This document shows, one piece after another, positions 55,305 to 63,696 of a DNA stretch of 64,000 bases (its first letter is position 1; each line of letters opens with the position of its first letter). The translations under genes and the position numbers were made by a program. The DNA comes from CBDFGT01 sp965247225 (lineage in GTDB: Bacteria; Pseudomonadota; Alphaproteobacteria; Rhizobiales; Rhizobiaceae): assembly GCA_965247225.1 (NCBI GenBank), contig CBDFGT010000017.1, forward strand, positions 124,001-188,000, read 5' to 3'. The notes beneath the pieces are model-generated. The model saw only the letters and a list, made by a program, of their open reading frames with translations, did no database searches and was not told where the DNA came from.

Positions 55305-56276
55305 TCAACGCGATGATTCCGTTTCTTGACGGTCCTTCAAAATCCGGTCTGATCGAAGCCCCAGCATATACATGGCGATGGTGGAAGCGGCAATGGCGGT
55401 GTTGTCGGCATGATCATAGGCAGGCGCAACCTCAACAACATCGGAGCCGCGAAGATCGAGACTGCCAAGCTTTTGCAGGACGGACAGGATTTTGGCGCTC
55501 GAGGGGCCGCCGGAAACCGGCGTTCCCGTGCCGGGCGCAAAGGCCGTATCGAGGCAGTCAATATCAAAGGTCATGTAGCAGGGCGCATCGCCGACATGGG
55601 CAAGGATGGTTTCGGCAATCTGCCCGGCGCTCATGTCTTCCACCACGTGACCGTGCACAATGCGAATGCCGCAATCCTCCGGGGCCTGCGTGCGGATGCC
55701 GATCTGGATGGATCGGCTCACATCGATGATCCCGGCACGCGCTGCCCGGCCCACAAACGAGCCATGGTCAATCCGGCTTTCACTGTCAAACCATGTGTCC
55801 TGATGCGCATCAAACTGGATCATTGCCAGCGGCCCGTGCCTTTCTGCATGGGCTTTCAGCAGGGGCCAGGTGATGTAATGGTCACCGCCCAGCGTCAGGA
55901 GATAGGCACCGCTGGCAAGAATTGTGCGGGCTTCCTGTTCGATAGTGCCGGGCGTTTTGGAATGGTCACCATAATCGAGCAGACAGTCACCGTAGTCGAT
56001 GGTGGCCATGTGCTCGAACAGGTCGCGCCCGAACGGATATTGCGGATCATTGTCAAAGATGGCCGAGGCCCGCCGGATCGCCTGCGGTCCGAACCGCGCA
56101 CCTGGACGATTGGAGGTCGCCGCATCAAAGGGAATGCCCCAGATAACGGTGTCAACGCCGGAAAGGTCTTTTGTGTATCTGCGCCGCATGAAGGATAGCG
56201 CACCGGCATAGGTCGGGTCTGTGGCCGCAGAGGTCAGCGATGGTGCGGTAAAGGCGTGATCAATGGTCTTGGCCAT
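55305..56276 (-). CDS. speB: Agmatinase (ureohydrolase)
   Basis: Hydrolyses agmatine to putrescine and urea. 323 residues with the two-manganese motifs: GGDHYITWPL, FDAHQDTW and DIDCLDTAFAPGTGTPVSGG. Guanidinobutyrase is a possible alternative substrate role. ATG 56276 has AGGAT upstream. Arginine metabolism is a theme shared with the adjacent argC. Confidence 0.93.
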   Translation of the reverse strand: MAKTIDHAFTAPSLTSAATDPTYAGALSFMRRRYTKDLSGVDTVIWGIPFDAATSNRPGARFGPQAIRRASAIFDNDPQYPFGRDLFEHMATIDYGDCLLDYGDHSKTPGTIEQEARTILASGAYLLTLGGDHYITWPLLKAHAERHGPLAMIQFDAHQDTWFDSESRIDHGSFVGRAARAGIIDVSRSIQIGIRTQAPEDCGIRIVHGHVVEDMSAGQIAETILAHVGDAPCYMTFDIDCLDTAFAPGTGTPVSGGPSSAKILSVLQKLGSLDLRGSDVVEVAPAYDHADNTAIAASTIAMYMLGLRSDRILKDRQETESSR

Positions 56277-56380
56277 GGGGCATATCCTGCGCAGATGGTG
56301 TTTGACTGCGAGCCTAGCCGAACGAGCCTCGCTCGCAAAGAGCATCACAATACAAGTTTTCAGGTAGCGTACTTTTATTC

Positions 56381-56408
56381 TTGAAAAATTACGCCAATGG
56401 CGTATTTT
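56381..56408 (+). promoter_or_regulatory. Promoter and operator of the RelE/XRE toxin-antitoxin operon
   Basis: TTGAAA (56381-56386) and TATTTT (56403-56408), 16 bases apart, form a -35/-10 pair. Between them TACGCC-AAT-GGCGTA (56390-56404) is a perfect palindrome overlapping the -10. This is where the antitoxin would bind to repress. Confidence 0.72.
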
Positions 56409-56413
56409 AAGAC

Positions 56414-56737
56414 ATGAGATTTGTTCGGACAAAGCTGTATCTGAAAAGCGTCAAGCAGATAGGCTGGACGGCGGTTGAGCTTGGCCTTCTGGAAGAAGCA
56501 ATAGCAACAAGTCCTTTTTCGGGCGCTCTCGTGCCCGGTCTGGGTGGAATTCGCAAAATGCGGTTCGGTTTTGGCAATAAAGGCAAAAGCGGTGGCGGGC
56601 GCGTCATATACTATCTGGAAATCAACGAAGACATGGCGATCATGTTGTTTGCCTATGCGAAGAATGTTCAGGAAGACATGAGTACACAACAGCGAAAAGC
56701 CATATTGCGCTTGCTCAAGGGAGTATTGGATGACTGA
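56414..56737 (+). CDS. RelE/HigB-type toxin
   Basis: 107 residues of the RelE superfamily (PF06296 type): LPG-like segment VPGLGGIRKMRFGFGNKGKSGGGRVIYYL and LFAYAKNVQEDMSTQQRKAI match the HigB-2/RelE pattern. Probably a ribosome-dependent mRNA endonuclease. It comes first in the operon (HigBA order), and the stop overlaps the antitoxin start by eight bases. Confidence 0.9.
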   Translation: MRFVRTKLYLKSVKQIGWTAVELGLLEEAIATSPFSGALVPGLGGIRKMRFGFGNKGKSGGGRVIYYLEINEDMAIMLFAYAKNVQEDMSTQQRKAILRLLKGVLDD

Positions 56738-57035
56738 CAAAGAACTGAGTTTTGCGGAAAGCTTGCTGGAAAGCCTTGAGGAGGTTGCTGCCTGGAAACG
56801 CGGGGACACTGAACTCGAAAGTGTCGATGTTGATCCAATGCCGGCGATGCGCGTCAAGCAGATCCGCAAGAAAGTGTCAAAATCCACGAAGGATTTTGAG
56901 CGGCGTTTTGGCATTCCTGCAGCCACAATCAACAATTGGGAGCAGGGCAGGCGCAAACCGGGCATGACCGACCGCTTGTTGCTAAAGGTGATCGATATGG
57001 ATTCTGCAATTGTAGAGAAAGCTGCTCGCAGTTAG
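56730..57035 (+). CDS. XRE-family antitoxin (HigA/NadS type)
   Basis: 101 residues. The N-terminal toxin-binding half (LSFAESLLESLEEVAAWKRGD) precedes a HTH: VKQIRKKVSKSTKDFERRFGIPAATINNWEQGRRKP. It would neutralise the RelE-like toxin and repress through the palindrome at 56390-56404. Overlaps the toxin gene by eight bases and its 3' end overlaps the next convergent gene by four. Confidence 0.9.
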   Translation: MTDKELSFAESLLESLEEVAAWKRGDTELESVDVDPMPAMRVKQIRKKVSKSTKDFERRFGIPAATINNWEQGRRKPGMTDRLLLKVIDMDSAIVEKAARS

Positions 57036-57358
57036 ACGATCTGCTTTTCAAAAGAATAGGCACGTTCAATTTTGCCGACACGCACATCATAATGCGCATA
57101 CCAGCGTTCGCGACCGATTTTCTGGGCCGCCAAGTGATCGACCACAGCCTTCCAGGCTAAAATACTCTGCTCGTCGCGCCAGTAGGAATTGGTAATACCA
57201 AAACCGTCTGCACCGCGGGCACTTTCCACATGCAGAAATCCTTCCTGCTGCCGGGCCAGTTCCACCATCCGGTCTGCCATGGCACCATAGCCATGGTCGC
57301 CGTCGGTGCGTTGCGACGAGAAGGCAACAATGTAACAGGGCGGTTGGGGCAGGGGCAT
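57032..57358 (-). CDS. Antibiotic biosynthesis monooxygenase-type (ABM-fold) protein
   Basis: 108 residues. YIVAFSSQRTDGDHGYGAMADRMVELARQQEGFLHVESARGADGFGITNSYW is the ABM ferredoxin-like alpha/beta pattern, and IGRERWYAHYDVRVGKIERAYSFE follows. Such proteins may act as heme-degrading or quinone monooxygenases; the exact role is unknown. ATG 57358 with AGGAG; the open frame to 57460 is ignored. Confidence 0.8.
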   Translation of the reverse strand: MPLPQPPCYIVAFSSQRTDGDHGYGAMADRMVELARQQEGFLHVESARGADGFGITNSYWRDEQSILAWKAVVDHLAAQKIGRERWYAHYDVRVGKIERAYSFEKQIV

Positions 57359-57424
57359 TCGGGGAACTCCTGATTTTGCGGCAATTGTGTTGATACCGGC
57401 AGATTTGGCAAGAGCGACACCAAA

Positions 57425-57458
57425 ACAAAAAAGGCGGAGCTTTCGCCACGCCTTTTCC
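57425..57458 (-). terminator. Terminator after rpsI
   Basis: On the minus strand a GGAAAAGGCG/CGCC stem followed by TTTTTTGTTTT forms a Rho-independent terminator for the rplM-rpsI operon. Confidence 0.85.
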
Positions 57459-57480
57459 AAAATCCAGAAACCGGATGCGA

Positions 57481-57498
57481 TTAACGCTTGGAGAACTG
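57481..57498 (-). repeat. In-frame duplicate of the rpsI C-terminus after its stop
   Basis: After the rpsI TAA (57514-57516) the same frame continues as SVMGAQFSKR and a second TAA at 57481-57483, repeating the last five residues QFSKR with synonymous changes (AAG for AAA, CGT for CGC). It is a 33-base-spaced tail duplication. Confidence 0.6.
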
Positions 57499-57513
57499 CG
57501 CCCCCATAACGCT

Positions 57514-57984
57514 TTAGCGTTTGGAGAACTGGAAAGAACGACGGGCTTTTGCCTTGCCGTATTTTTTACGTTCAACCACACGGCTGTCGCGGGTCAGGAA
57601 GCCACCCTTCTTCAAAACAGCGCGCAAGCCTGGTTCAAAGTAGGTGAGCGCCTTGGAAATGCCGTGACGCACAGCACCGGCCTGGCCGGAAAGACCGCCG
57701 CCTGCAACGGTTGCATCAATGTCAAACTGGCTGGCGCGGGCTGCGGCCACCAGAGGCTGCTGCAGAACCATCTGCAGAACCGGACGGGCGAAATATGTTG
57801 CAAATGCGCGACCGTTGACAGTGATCTTGCCTGTGCCTGGCTTGACCCAGACGCGGGCAACAGCATTCTTGCGCTTGCCTGTGGCATAGGAACGGCCCTG
57901 GGCATCGACCTTGCGGACGTGAACCGGAGCAGAGGGAGCAGCGCTGGTGCCAGCGAGATCCTTGAGCGATGAGAGGTCAGCCAT
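57514..57984 (-). CDS. rpsI: 30S ribosomal protein S9
   Basis: 156 residues with the alphaproteobacterial N-terminal extension (MADLSSLKDLAGTSAAP). Core: YATGKRKNAVARVWVKPGTGKITVNGR, GGGLSGQAGAVRHGISKAL and RDSRVVERKKYGKAKARRSFQFSKR. The C-terminal SKR reaches the ribosomal P site. Its start is two bases after the rplM stop. Cotranscribed with rplM; see the duplicated tail after the stop. Confidence 0.98.
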   Translation of the reverse strand: MADLSSLKDLAGTSAAPSAPVHVRKVDAQGRSYATGKRKNAVARVWVKPGTGKITVNGRAFATYFARPVLQMVLQQPLVAAARASQFDIDATVAGGGLSGQAGAVRHGISKALTYFEPGLRAVLKKGGFLTRDSRVVERKKYGKAKARRSFQFSKR

Positions 57985-57986
57985 TA

Positions 57987-58451
57987 TCAGGCGCTCCTTG
58001 TGTTCTTGGAATTGAGCGAAGCAACGTCAAAAGCGACTGGCTGCTGGGCTTCATGTGGATGGTTGGAGCCTGCATAAACGCGCAGGTTCTTCATCTGGCG
58101 ACGGCCAAGCGGGCCACGCGGAACCATGCGCTCAACAGCCTTTTCGATAACGCGCTCTGGAAAGCGGCCTTCGATGATCTGGCGGGCAGTACGTTCCTTG
58201 ATGCCACCTGGATAACCAGTGTGCCAATAGTAGGTCTTGTCGGCATATTTGTTGCCGGTCAGTGCAACCTTTTCCGCATTGATAACGATGACATTGTCGC
58301 CATCATCAACATGTGGAGTGAAAGTTGGCTTATGCTTGCCGCGCAGGCGGTTGGCAATGATAGAAGCAAGACGACCAACAACAAGCCCTTCGGCGTCGAT
58401 GATAATCCACTTCTTCTCTACCTCTGCAGGCTTCTGTGAGAAGGTACCCAT
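57987..58451 (-). CDS. rplM: 50S ribosomal protein L13
   Basis: 154 residues: KKWIIIDAEGLVVGRLASIIANRLRGKHKP, VIVINAEKVALTGNKYADKTYYWHTGYPGG and MVPRGPLGRRQMKNLRVYAG. ATG 58451 has AAGAGAG upstream. Precedes rpsI by two bases, as in nearly all bacteria. The 214-base region upstream to the thioesterase gene contains the promoter and no other gene. Confidence 0.98.
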   Translation of the reverse strand: MGTFSQKPAEVEKKWIIIDAEGLVVGRLASIIANRLRGKHKPTFTPHVDDGDNVIVINAEKVALTGNKYADKTYYWHTGYPGGIKERTARQIIEGRFPERVIEKAVERMVPRGPLGRRQMKNLRVYAGSNHPHEAQQPVAFDVASLNSKNTRSA

Positions 58452-58665
58452 GGTCAAAGTCTCTCTTGTAAAATCCCCGGCAGGCGAGGCGTTTTTTGTT
58501 GCTTGTGTTAAACTGCGCCAGTGCGCGGTTCAACCGGACAGAATTTCGGATGAAAATCAATCTGCCGGGCTTATAGACAAGCCTTGGATAAAGGTCAATC
58601 AGCGCAAAAATGGCGACTGTAAAAATAGCATAGCAGATTCAATGCATTAGCAGTGTGGTATTATG

Positions 58666-59088
58666 TTACCGTATATTTTGTGACGGAATCGCGAAGGTTG
58701 TGGTGGCCTTGGCAATGATTTGCCCCGTATCCGGACGCTCAATGGTGACATCAAGGATCGCCAGTTTGCGGCCCAGCTTGAGAATTTTGCCGATTCCATC
58801 GAGTGGCACCTGGTCTGCACGGTTGAGAAAGTGGATATTGAGATTGGCGGTCACACAACCGACAACGGGGCCGATATGCGCCAGCAGGGTGATATAGGCC
58901 CCGACATCGGCAAGGGCAAAAAGGCTGGGTCCGGAGATGGTTCCGCCTGCTCTCAGGTGGGCATGCGAGGGCGTGAAACGCAATGTCGCGGTGCCGGGGC
59001 CGACATGGATCGTCTCAAACATTTTGCCCGCCGCATGAAACTGCGGATATTCCCGTTCAAGAAGCCCGTCAATTTCGTTTGGTGTCAT
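58666..59088 (-). CDS. PaaI family hotdog-fold thioesterase
   Basis: 140 residues. Hotdog fold: ATLRFTPSHAHLRAGGTISGPSLFALADVGAYITL has the conserved GGTISGPSLF helix with the catalytic Asp, then VVGCVTANLNIHFLNRADQ. It hydrolyses acyl-CoA thioesters of unknown type. The start at 59088 lacks a strong ribosome site. Upstream of rplM in the same direction, as in Brucella-like genomes; the divergent neighbour is an enoyl-CoA hydratase. Confidence 0.85.
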   Translation of the reverse strand: MTPNEIDGLLEREYPQFHAAGKMFETIHVGPGTATLRFTPSHAHLRAGGTISGPSLFALADVGAYITLLAHIGPVVGCVTANLNIHFLNRADQVPLDGIGKILKLGRKLAILDVTIERPDTGQIIAKATTTFAIPSQNIR

Positions 59089-59209
59089 AACCGGCTGCAA
59101 TGGAAATCCCTCAAGGCATTGACCGCACCGCGCTGGCATGAACCTGGCTTGTGTGAACGGGGCGGCAGGCATAAAAGGAGCTTAATCAGATAATGGAGGA
59201 GTGTGAAAC

Positions 59210-60031
59210 ATGGCTGAAGTCGTTTCCTTGCATAAGGTTGAAAAAAATCAGCCGCTACATGCGGAAGTGAATGACGGTATCCTGCGCCTGACGCTGAACA
59301 ATCCTCCGGCCAATGCGCTGTCGGTCCTGATGCTGGAAGCGCTTCTCGAGGCTATCGCCGGGGCGGGCGCGGATCCGGCTGTGCGGGTGATCGTGCTGGC
59401 ATCCGACCTGAAAATATTTTCAGCAGGGCACGACCTGAAGGAAATGACCGCCCGAAGGCAGGATGCGGACAAGGGAAGGGCATTCTTTCAGAAAACCATG
59501 CGCCTGTGTGCTGATCTCATGCTGGCCATCACGGCCTTGCCAAAGCCGGTCATTGCAGAAGTGGATGGTCTGGCAACAGCGGCGGGCTGCCAGCTTGTGG
59601 CCACTTGCGATCTGGCCATCTGCACGGACACGGCAACATTCTGCACGCCTGGCGTGAATATCGGTCTGTTTTGTTCAACGCCGATGGTGGCCCTGTCAAG
59701 GGCGGCAAACCGCAAGCAGGCGATGGAAATGCTGCTGACAGGCGAAGTGATAGATGCCTCCACCGCCAGGGATTTTGGGATTGTAAACCGCATTGTCCCC
59801 AAACAGTATCTGGGTCAGGTCGTGCAGAAATATGCCCGTATCATTGCATCGAAATCCCCTCTGACATTGAAAATCGGCAAAAAGGCTTTCTACGCACAGG
59901 CCGACATGTCCCTGGAGGATGCCTATGCCTATGCAGCCGGTGTCATGGTCGACAATATGGCCACGAAAGATGCCGAAGAGGGCATTGGCGCATTTCTGGA
60001 AAAACGGCATCCGGATTGGACGGGGCAATGA
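59210..60031 (+). CDS. Enoyl-CoA hydratase/isomerase family protein lacking catalytic glutamates
   Basis: 273 residues of the crotonase fold (LTLNNPPANALSVLMLEALLEA, FSAGHDLKEM oxyanion hole, VDGLATAAGCQLVATCDLAI). Where mitochondrial hydratases have their two catalytic Glu, this protein reads TPGVNIGLFCSTPMVALSRAA, so hydratase activity is doubtful; this matches the ECHDC3-like branch. GGAGGAG precedes ATG 59210. Divergent from the PaaI thioesterase. Confidence 0.9.
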   Translation: MAEVVSLHKVEKNQPLHAEVNDGILRLTLNNPPANALSVLMLEALLEAIAGAGADPAVRVIVLASDLKIFSAGHDLKEMTARRQDADKGRAFFQKTMRLCADLMLAITALPKPVIAEVDGLATAAGCQLVATCDLAICTDTATFCTPGVNIGLFCSTPMVALSRAANRKQAMEMLLTGEVIDASTARDFGIVNRIVPKQYLGQVVQKYARIIASKSPLTLKIGKKAFYAQADMSLEDAYAYAAGVMVDNMATKDAEEGIGAFLEKRHPDWTGQ

Positions 60032-60253
60032 GGCGGCACTTTCGCTCACATTTTCATCCGGAAATGAAATTCAACCCAAGATGGAAAGTGCGATTTTTCG
60101 CACATTAGAAAACGTGAATATGGACTGGAATATAAAGTGAATAAATGCGTACAAATGAATTAAAATGTCGCTTTTGGGCACATTTTGGTTTTGGACAGGA
60201 AGAGTAATGATCTGTAAGAATAATTGTAAAGTGTCCCGGTGGAGGGCAGCAAT
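60032..60253. other. AT-rich intergenic stretch after the crotonase gene
   Basis: Short hairpin GTGCGA/TCGCAC near 60090-60105 may end crotonase transcription, but no T tract follows. Otherwise no gene is seen. Confidence 0.45.
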
Positions 60254-60592
60254 TCAGCGCAAGAGACATTCAGGCGAGCGATAGAGCGGGTCTTCGCAAG
60301 CCTGCGACACGGGCTGACAATGCAGGACAGGACAATGGTCGCTGTCCCTGGACGGAATGCTGGTGGGAACCGCGATTTCGCTGGTGCTGCAAGAGCGGCT
60401 GCTGCTGACATAGCGGTCGTAAAGGACAAGGGTCTTGTTGCGGGCCGAGGGATAGCGCATGATGGATGCGCCCTCATCGCGGATGATCGACTGAATTTTC
60501 TGGCAGGTCAGCGACCGAGCCTGATGCCTTGAAATGGCGAGGGCCGGTGATACCGCAAGGCCGAAAGCAAGAGTGGCAAGGACGAGGCGCAT
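60254..60592 (-). CDS. Small secreted cysteine-containing protein
   Basis: 112 residues from ATG 60592 with AGGGAGA upstream. A signal peptide (MRLVLATLAFGLAVSPALA) precedes a mature protein with six cysteines (in SLTCQKI, SSSRSCSTS, DHCPVLHCQP, SQACEDP and SPECLLR). It probably folds in the periplasm with disulfides. The family is unknown to me. Divergent from the CoA-binding gene. Confidence 0.75.
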   Translation of the reverse strand: MRLVLATLAFGLAVSPALAISRHQARSLTCQKIQSIIRDEGASIMRYPSARNKTLVLYDRYVSSSRSCSTSEIAVPTSIPSRDSDHCPVLHCQPVSQACEDPLYRSPECLLR

Positions 60593-60695
60593 GGATAGTC
60601 TCCCTCTGAAACGGTTTGTATATTGAGCAGCGCACAGAACAATGGCATTTCTGCGCCGCAATACGTCCCGTATGTCAACAAACGGATAAAATGAT

Positions 60696-61124
60696 ATGAT
60701 CCATGAACGTGATGCAGACAGCGAGATTCGCCATATTCTGCAAACAGTCAAAACCGTTGCGCTTCTGGGCGCTTCTCCCAATGCGGCAAGGCCGAGCCAT
60801 GGGGTGATGCATTTTCTGCTGCAAAAGGGCTATCATGTCATTCCGGTCAATCCGGGGCAGGCGGGCAAGGAAATCCTCGGCCAGTTGGTCTATGCGCGCC
60901 TTGCCGATATTCCGGAGAAAATCGACATGGTGGATGTGTTCAGGGCCGCAGACCAGCTGGAATCTGTTGTGGACGAAATATTGGCATTGCCACAGAGGCC
61001 CGAAGTCCTGTGGGGGCAGTTGACCGTACGGGATGACAGGGCCGCTGCAAAGGCAGAGGCGGCAGGCATCACTGTGGTGATGGACCGTTGCCCGGCGATG
61101 GAATATCCACGGCTGATCGGTTGA
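60696..61124 (+). CDS. CoA-binding domain protein (YccU-like)
   Basis: 142 residues, Rossmann-like CoA_binding_2 fold: TVALLGASPNAARPSHGVMHFLLQKGYHVIPVNPG, DMVDVFRAADQLESVVDEIL, and VVMDRCPAMEYPRL. It precedes metY by 125 bases in the same direction in related genomes too. Precise role unknown. Confidence 0.92.
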   Translation: MIHERDADSEIRHILQTVKTVALLGASPNAARPSHGVMHFLLQKGYHVIPVNPGQAGKEILGQLVYARLADIPEKIDMVDVFRAADQLESVVDEILALPQRPEVLWGQLTVRDDRAAAKAEAAGITVVMDRCPAMEYPRLIG

Positions 61125-61249
61125 GACTTTCAAAAAATCCGTGTTTCAGGAAAAACTGTTTCAGCCAAACCTCGAACATGGAATAAAACGGCAGTTAACA
61201 AGCCATGCAAAAACACTATGATCGTCGCACATCAAGGAGGACACCACAC

Positions 61250-62533
61250 ATGACCACACAGAACCCCGGTTTCAACACGCTTGCCATTCATGCCGGAGCC
61301 AGGCCGGACCCGACAACAGGTGCACGCGCCACGCCGATCTACCAGACCACGGCTTACGTTTTCAATGACACGGACCATGCCGCCTCATTGTTTGGCCTTC
61401 AGGCCTTTGGCAATATCTATACCCGCATCATGAACCCGACACAGGGTGTGCTGGAAGAGCGCGTCGCAGCCCTTGAAGGCGGCACTGCGGCTCTCGCTGT
61501 AGCCTCCGGCCATGCCGCGCAATTGCTGGTTTTTCACACGATCATGCGCGCAGGCGATAATTTCATTGCAGCCAGGCGCCTTTATGGCGGCTCGATCAAC
61601 CAGTTTGGCCATGCATTCCAGAGTTTTGACTGGCAGGTGCGATGGGCGGATGTCTCCGACGCCGGTGCCATAGAATCGCAGATTGATGAGCGCACCCGTG
61701 CAATATTTATCGAAAGCCTCGCCAATCCGGGCGGAACCTTCGTGGATATCGAAGCTGTTGCTGCCATTGCCCAGAAACATGGCCTGCCGCTGATCGTCGA
61801 CAACACCATGGCCACGCCCTACCTCATCCGTCCGCTCGAACATGGTGCCGATATCGTCATCCATTCGCTGACCAAATTCATGGGCGGCCATGGCAATTCC
61901 ATGGGCGGCGTCATCGTCGACGGTGGAACGTTTGACTGGTCAAAATCCGGCAAATATCCGATGCTGTCCGAGCCGCGCCCGGAATATAATGGCATGGTCC
62001 TGCATGCGACCTTCGGCAATTTCGCTTTCGCCATAGCCTGCCGTGTGCTGGGCCTGCGCGATTTTGGTCCGGCCATTTCGCCCTTCAATGCCTTCCTCCT
62101 GCAAACGGGCATTGAAACGCTTCCGCTGCGCATGCAGCGCCATTGCGACAATGCGCTGGCTGTTGCCAGATGGCTGAAAGCTTCGCCGAAAGTCGCCTGG
62201 GTGAACTATGCCGGTCTGGAAGATGATCCAAACCATGCGCTTCAGCAGAAATATTCACCAAAAGGGGCAGGTGCCGTTTTCACTTTCGGCGTCAAGGGTG
62301 GCTATGAAGCCGGGAAAACCCTGGTGGAAAGCCTGAAACTGTTTTCGCATCTGGCCAATATCGGCGATACGCGCTCGCTGGTCATTCATCCGGCCTCCAC
62401 CACCCACAGCCAGCTGACCGATGAACAGAAAATCGCTGCCGGTGCCGGACCGGATGTCGTGCGCATCTCTGTCGGTATCGAGGATGTCGCTGATATTATT
62501 GCCGACCTTGAGCAGGCATTGGCGAAGGCATGA
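61250..62533 (+). CDS. metY: O-acetylhomoserine sulfhydrylase (MetY)
   Basis: PLP enzyme of 427 residues that makes homocysteine from O-acetylhomoserine and sulfide. Family segments: FNTLAIHAGARPDPTTGARATPIYQTTAYVF, NIYTRIMNPTQGVLEERVAALEGG and the PLP Lys209 in HSLTKFMGGHGNSMGG. AAGGAGG sets ATG 61250. The preceding 125 bases show no recognisable SAM-II riboswitch. Stop overlaps the cupin ATG by four bases. Confidence 0.95.
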   Translation: MTTQNPGFNTLAIHAGARPDPTTGARATPIYQTTAYVFNDTDHAASLFGLQAFGNIYTRIMNPTQGVLEERVAALEGGTAALAVASGHAAQLLVFHTIMRAGDNFIAARRLYGGSINQFGHAFQSFDWQVRWADVSDAGAIESQIDERTRAIFIESLANPGGTFVDIEAVAAIAQKHGLPLIVDNTMATPYLIRPLEHGADIVIHSLTKFMGGHGNSMGGVIVDGGTFDWSKSGKYPMLSEPRPEYNGMVLHATFGNFAFAIACRVLGLRDFGPAISPFNAFLLQTGIETLPLRMQRHCDNALAVARWLKASPKVAWVNYAGLEDDPNHALQQKYSPKGAGAVFTFGVKGGYEAGKTLVESLKLFSHLANIGDTRSLVIHPASTTHSQLTDEQKIAAGAGPDVVRISVGIEDVADIIADLEQALAKA

Positions 62534-62886
62534 GCGATATCATGAGGGCTCGGGCCTTCACATTTGACCGTTCAACAGCAGAACCGGAGGCCGGGAAACC
62601 GGCCTCTGACAGGCTGATTGCGGGCAATCCGCAGTTTCGCACCTGGAATGTCGAGGAGCGCGACGGGCTCTATGCCGGTATCTGGGAATCAACGCCGGGC
62701 AAATGGCGCATTGCTTACGAGGAATGGGAATATTTCCACATTCTGGAGGGCCATTCCATCGTCACCTCCGATACGGGAGAGGTGTTTGACCTTCCGGCAG
62801 GCACAAGCATGGTCATCAGATCCGGCTTTAACGGAACATGGGAAGTGCTTGAAACCACAGTCAAAGACTATGTGATCAAGGTGTAG
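62530..62886 (+). CDS. Cupin domain protein (cupin_3/DUF861)
   Basis: 118 residues of small barrel fold: GIWESTPGKWRIAYEEWEYFHILEGHSIVTSDTGEVFDLPAGTS with the Glu-His pattern used for metal binding, then GFNGTWEVLETTVKDYVIKV. Translationally coupled to metY by a four-base overlap (ATGA). Ligand unknown. Its 3' end overlaps the opposing GNAT gene by 11 bases. Confidence 0.88.
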   Translation: MSDIMRARAFTFDRSTAEPEAGKPASDRLIAGNPQFRTWNVEERDGLYAGIWESTPGKWRIAYEEWEYFHILEGHSIVTSDTGEVFDLPAGTSMVIRSGFNGTWEVLETTVKDYVIKV

Positions 62887-63283
62887 TCTCTAGCGACCGC
62901 AGGTCGATCAGTCCGGCCTGCGTGGGTCTGAACCCGCAGCGCTGATAGAAGCTTTCGAGATGGGGCTCGTAATCGACATGGATCCATTCAGCCCCGCGCT
63001 CCGTGGCAAGAGTTACGGCCCACTTCACCAGTTCCGTCCCGATGCCGCGCCGCGCGTGGCTGGTCGCCACCGTCGTATCAATGAGAAAGGCATGAATGCC
63101 GCCGTCAGTCGCGACATTCACAAAGCCGGCGAGCCTGTTTTCATCATATGCACCCACATGGACCAGACTTCTGGCAAGGATGGGTTCAAAATTATTATAT
63201 CCCTTTTTGCCCCATGCTTCAGACCAAAGAATATTCATCGCGTCATTATCTGGAAATGGGTCTATCTGGTATTGTATCGTCAA
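62876..63283 (-). CDS. GNAT family N-acetyltransferase
   Basis: 135 residues with motif A (VATSHARRGIGTELVKWAVTLATERG) for acetyl-CoA and a C-terminal LESFYQRCGFRPTQAGLIDLRS. Its ATG overlaps the stop of the PIN gene by four bases, so it is cotranscribed with the toxin-antitoxin pair. Convergent overlap of 11 bases with the cupin gene. Substrate unknown. Confidence 0.88.
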   Translation of the reverse strand: MTIQYQIDPFPDNDAMNILWSEAWGKKGYNNFEPILARSLVHVGAYDENRLAGFVNVATDGGIHAFLIDTTVATSHARRGIGTELVKWAVTLATERGAEWIHVDYEPHLESFYQRCGFRPTQAGLIDLRSLETTP

Positions 63284-63696
63284 ATCGCACCTTGTTGCAG
63301 AAAAAGCGCACTACAGTCTGAAGCGGCTGCTGCAAGACGTTTGTCCAGCGTCGCAAGTGGAATTTTCCGGCGAAGAGCCAGTTCGAGATAGGCTGCATCA
63401 TAAAATGTCAGGGAATATTTGCGGGCAAGACGCAACGTTTCCGCTTCCGGCGTTTCTGTATCACGAATGATTGTCAATCCGCCAAGCATGTGAAATGCAT
63501 GATCACATTGCGCACGAGTTAGCCTGCCACGACGTTCGTTGATCACAATGATATTACAGATTTCGAAACTCCAGATTCCGGGAACATAAGCCCTGTTCAT
63601 GAAAACCAGATCAAAGGCCATGGCTGCAATGACGCTGTTTTCATCTGGTAACAGCCATGCTGCCGAAATAGATGCGTCAATGACGATTTCTGTCAA
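63280..63696 (-). CDS. vapC: VapC-type PIN-domain toxin
   Basis: 138 residues. Acidic residues of the PIN active site: Asp in IVIDASISAAWLLPDE, Glu in WSFEICNIIVINERRGRL, Asp in SLTFYDAAYLELALRRKIP and Asp in LATLDKRLAAAA. A Mg-dependent RNase, usually on tRNA. Start overlaps the antitoxin stop by four bases. Confidence 0.92.
   Translation of the reverse strand: MTEIVIDASISAAWLLPDENSVIAAMAFDLVFMNRAYVPGIWSFEICNIIVINERRGRLTRAQCDHAFHMLGGLTIIRDTETPEAETLRLARKYSLTFYDAAYLELALRRKIPLATLDKRLAAAASDCSALFLQQGAI

Noticed and set aside
61125..61249. SAM-II riboswitch upstream of metY
   Set aside because: The expected conserved core and pseudoknot sequence of alphaproteobacterial SAM-II RNAs could not be found.
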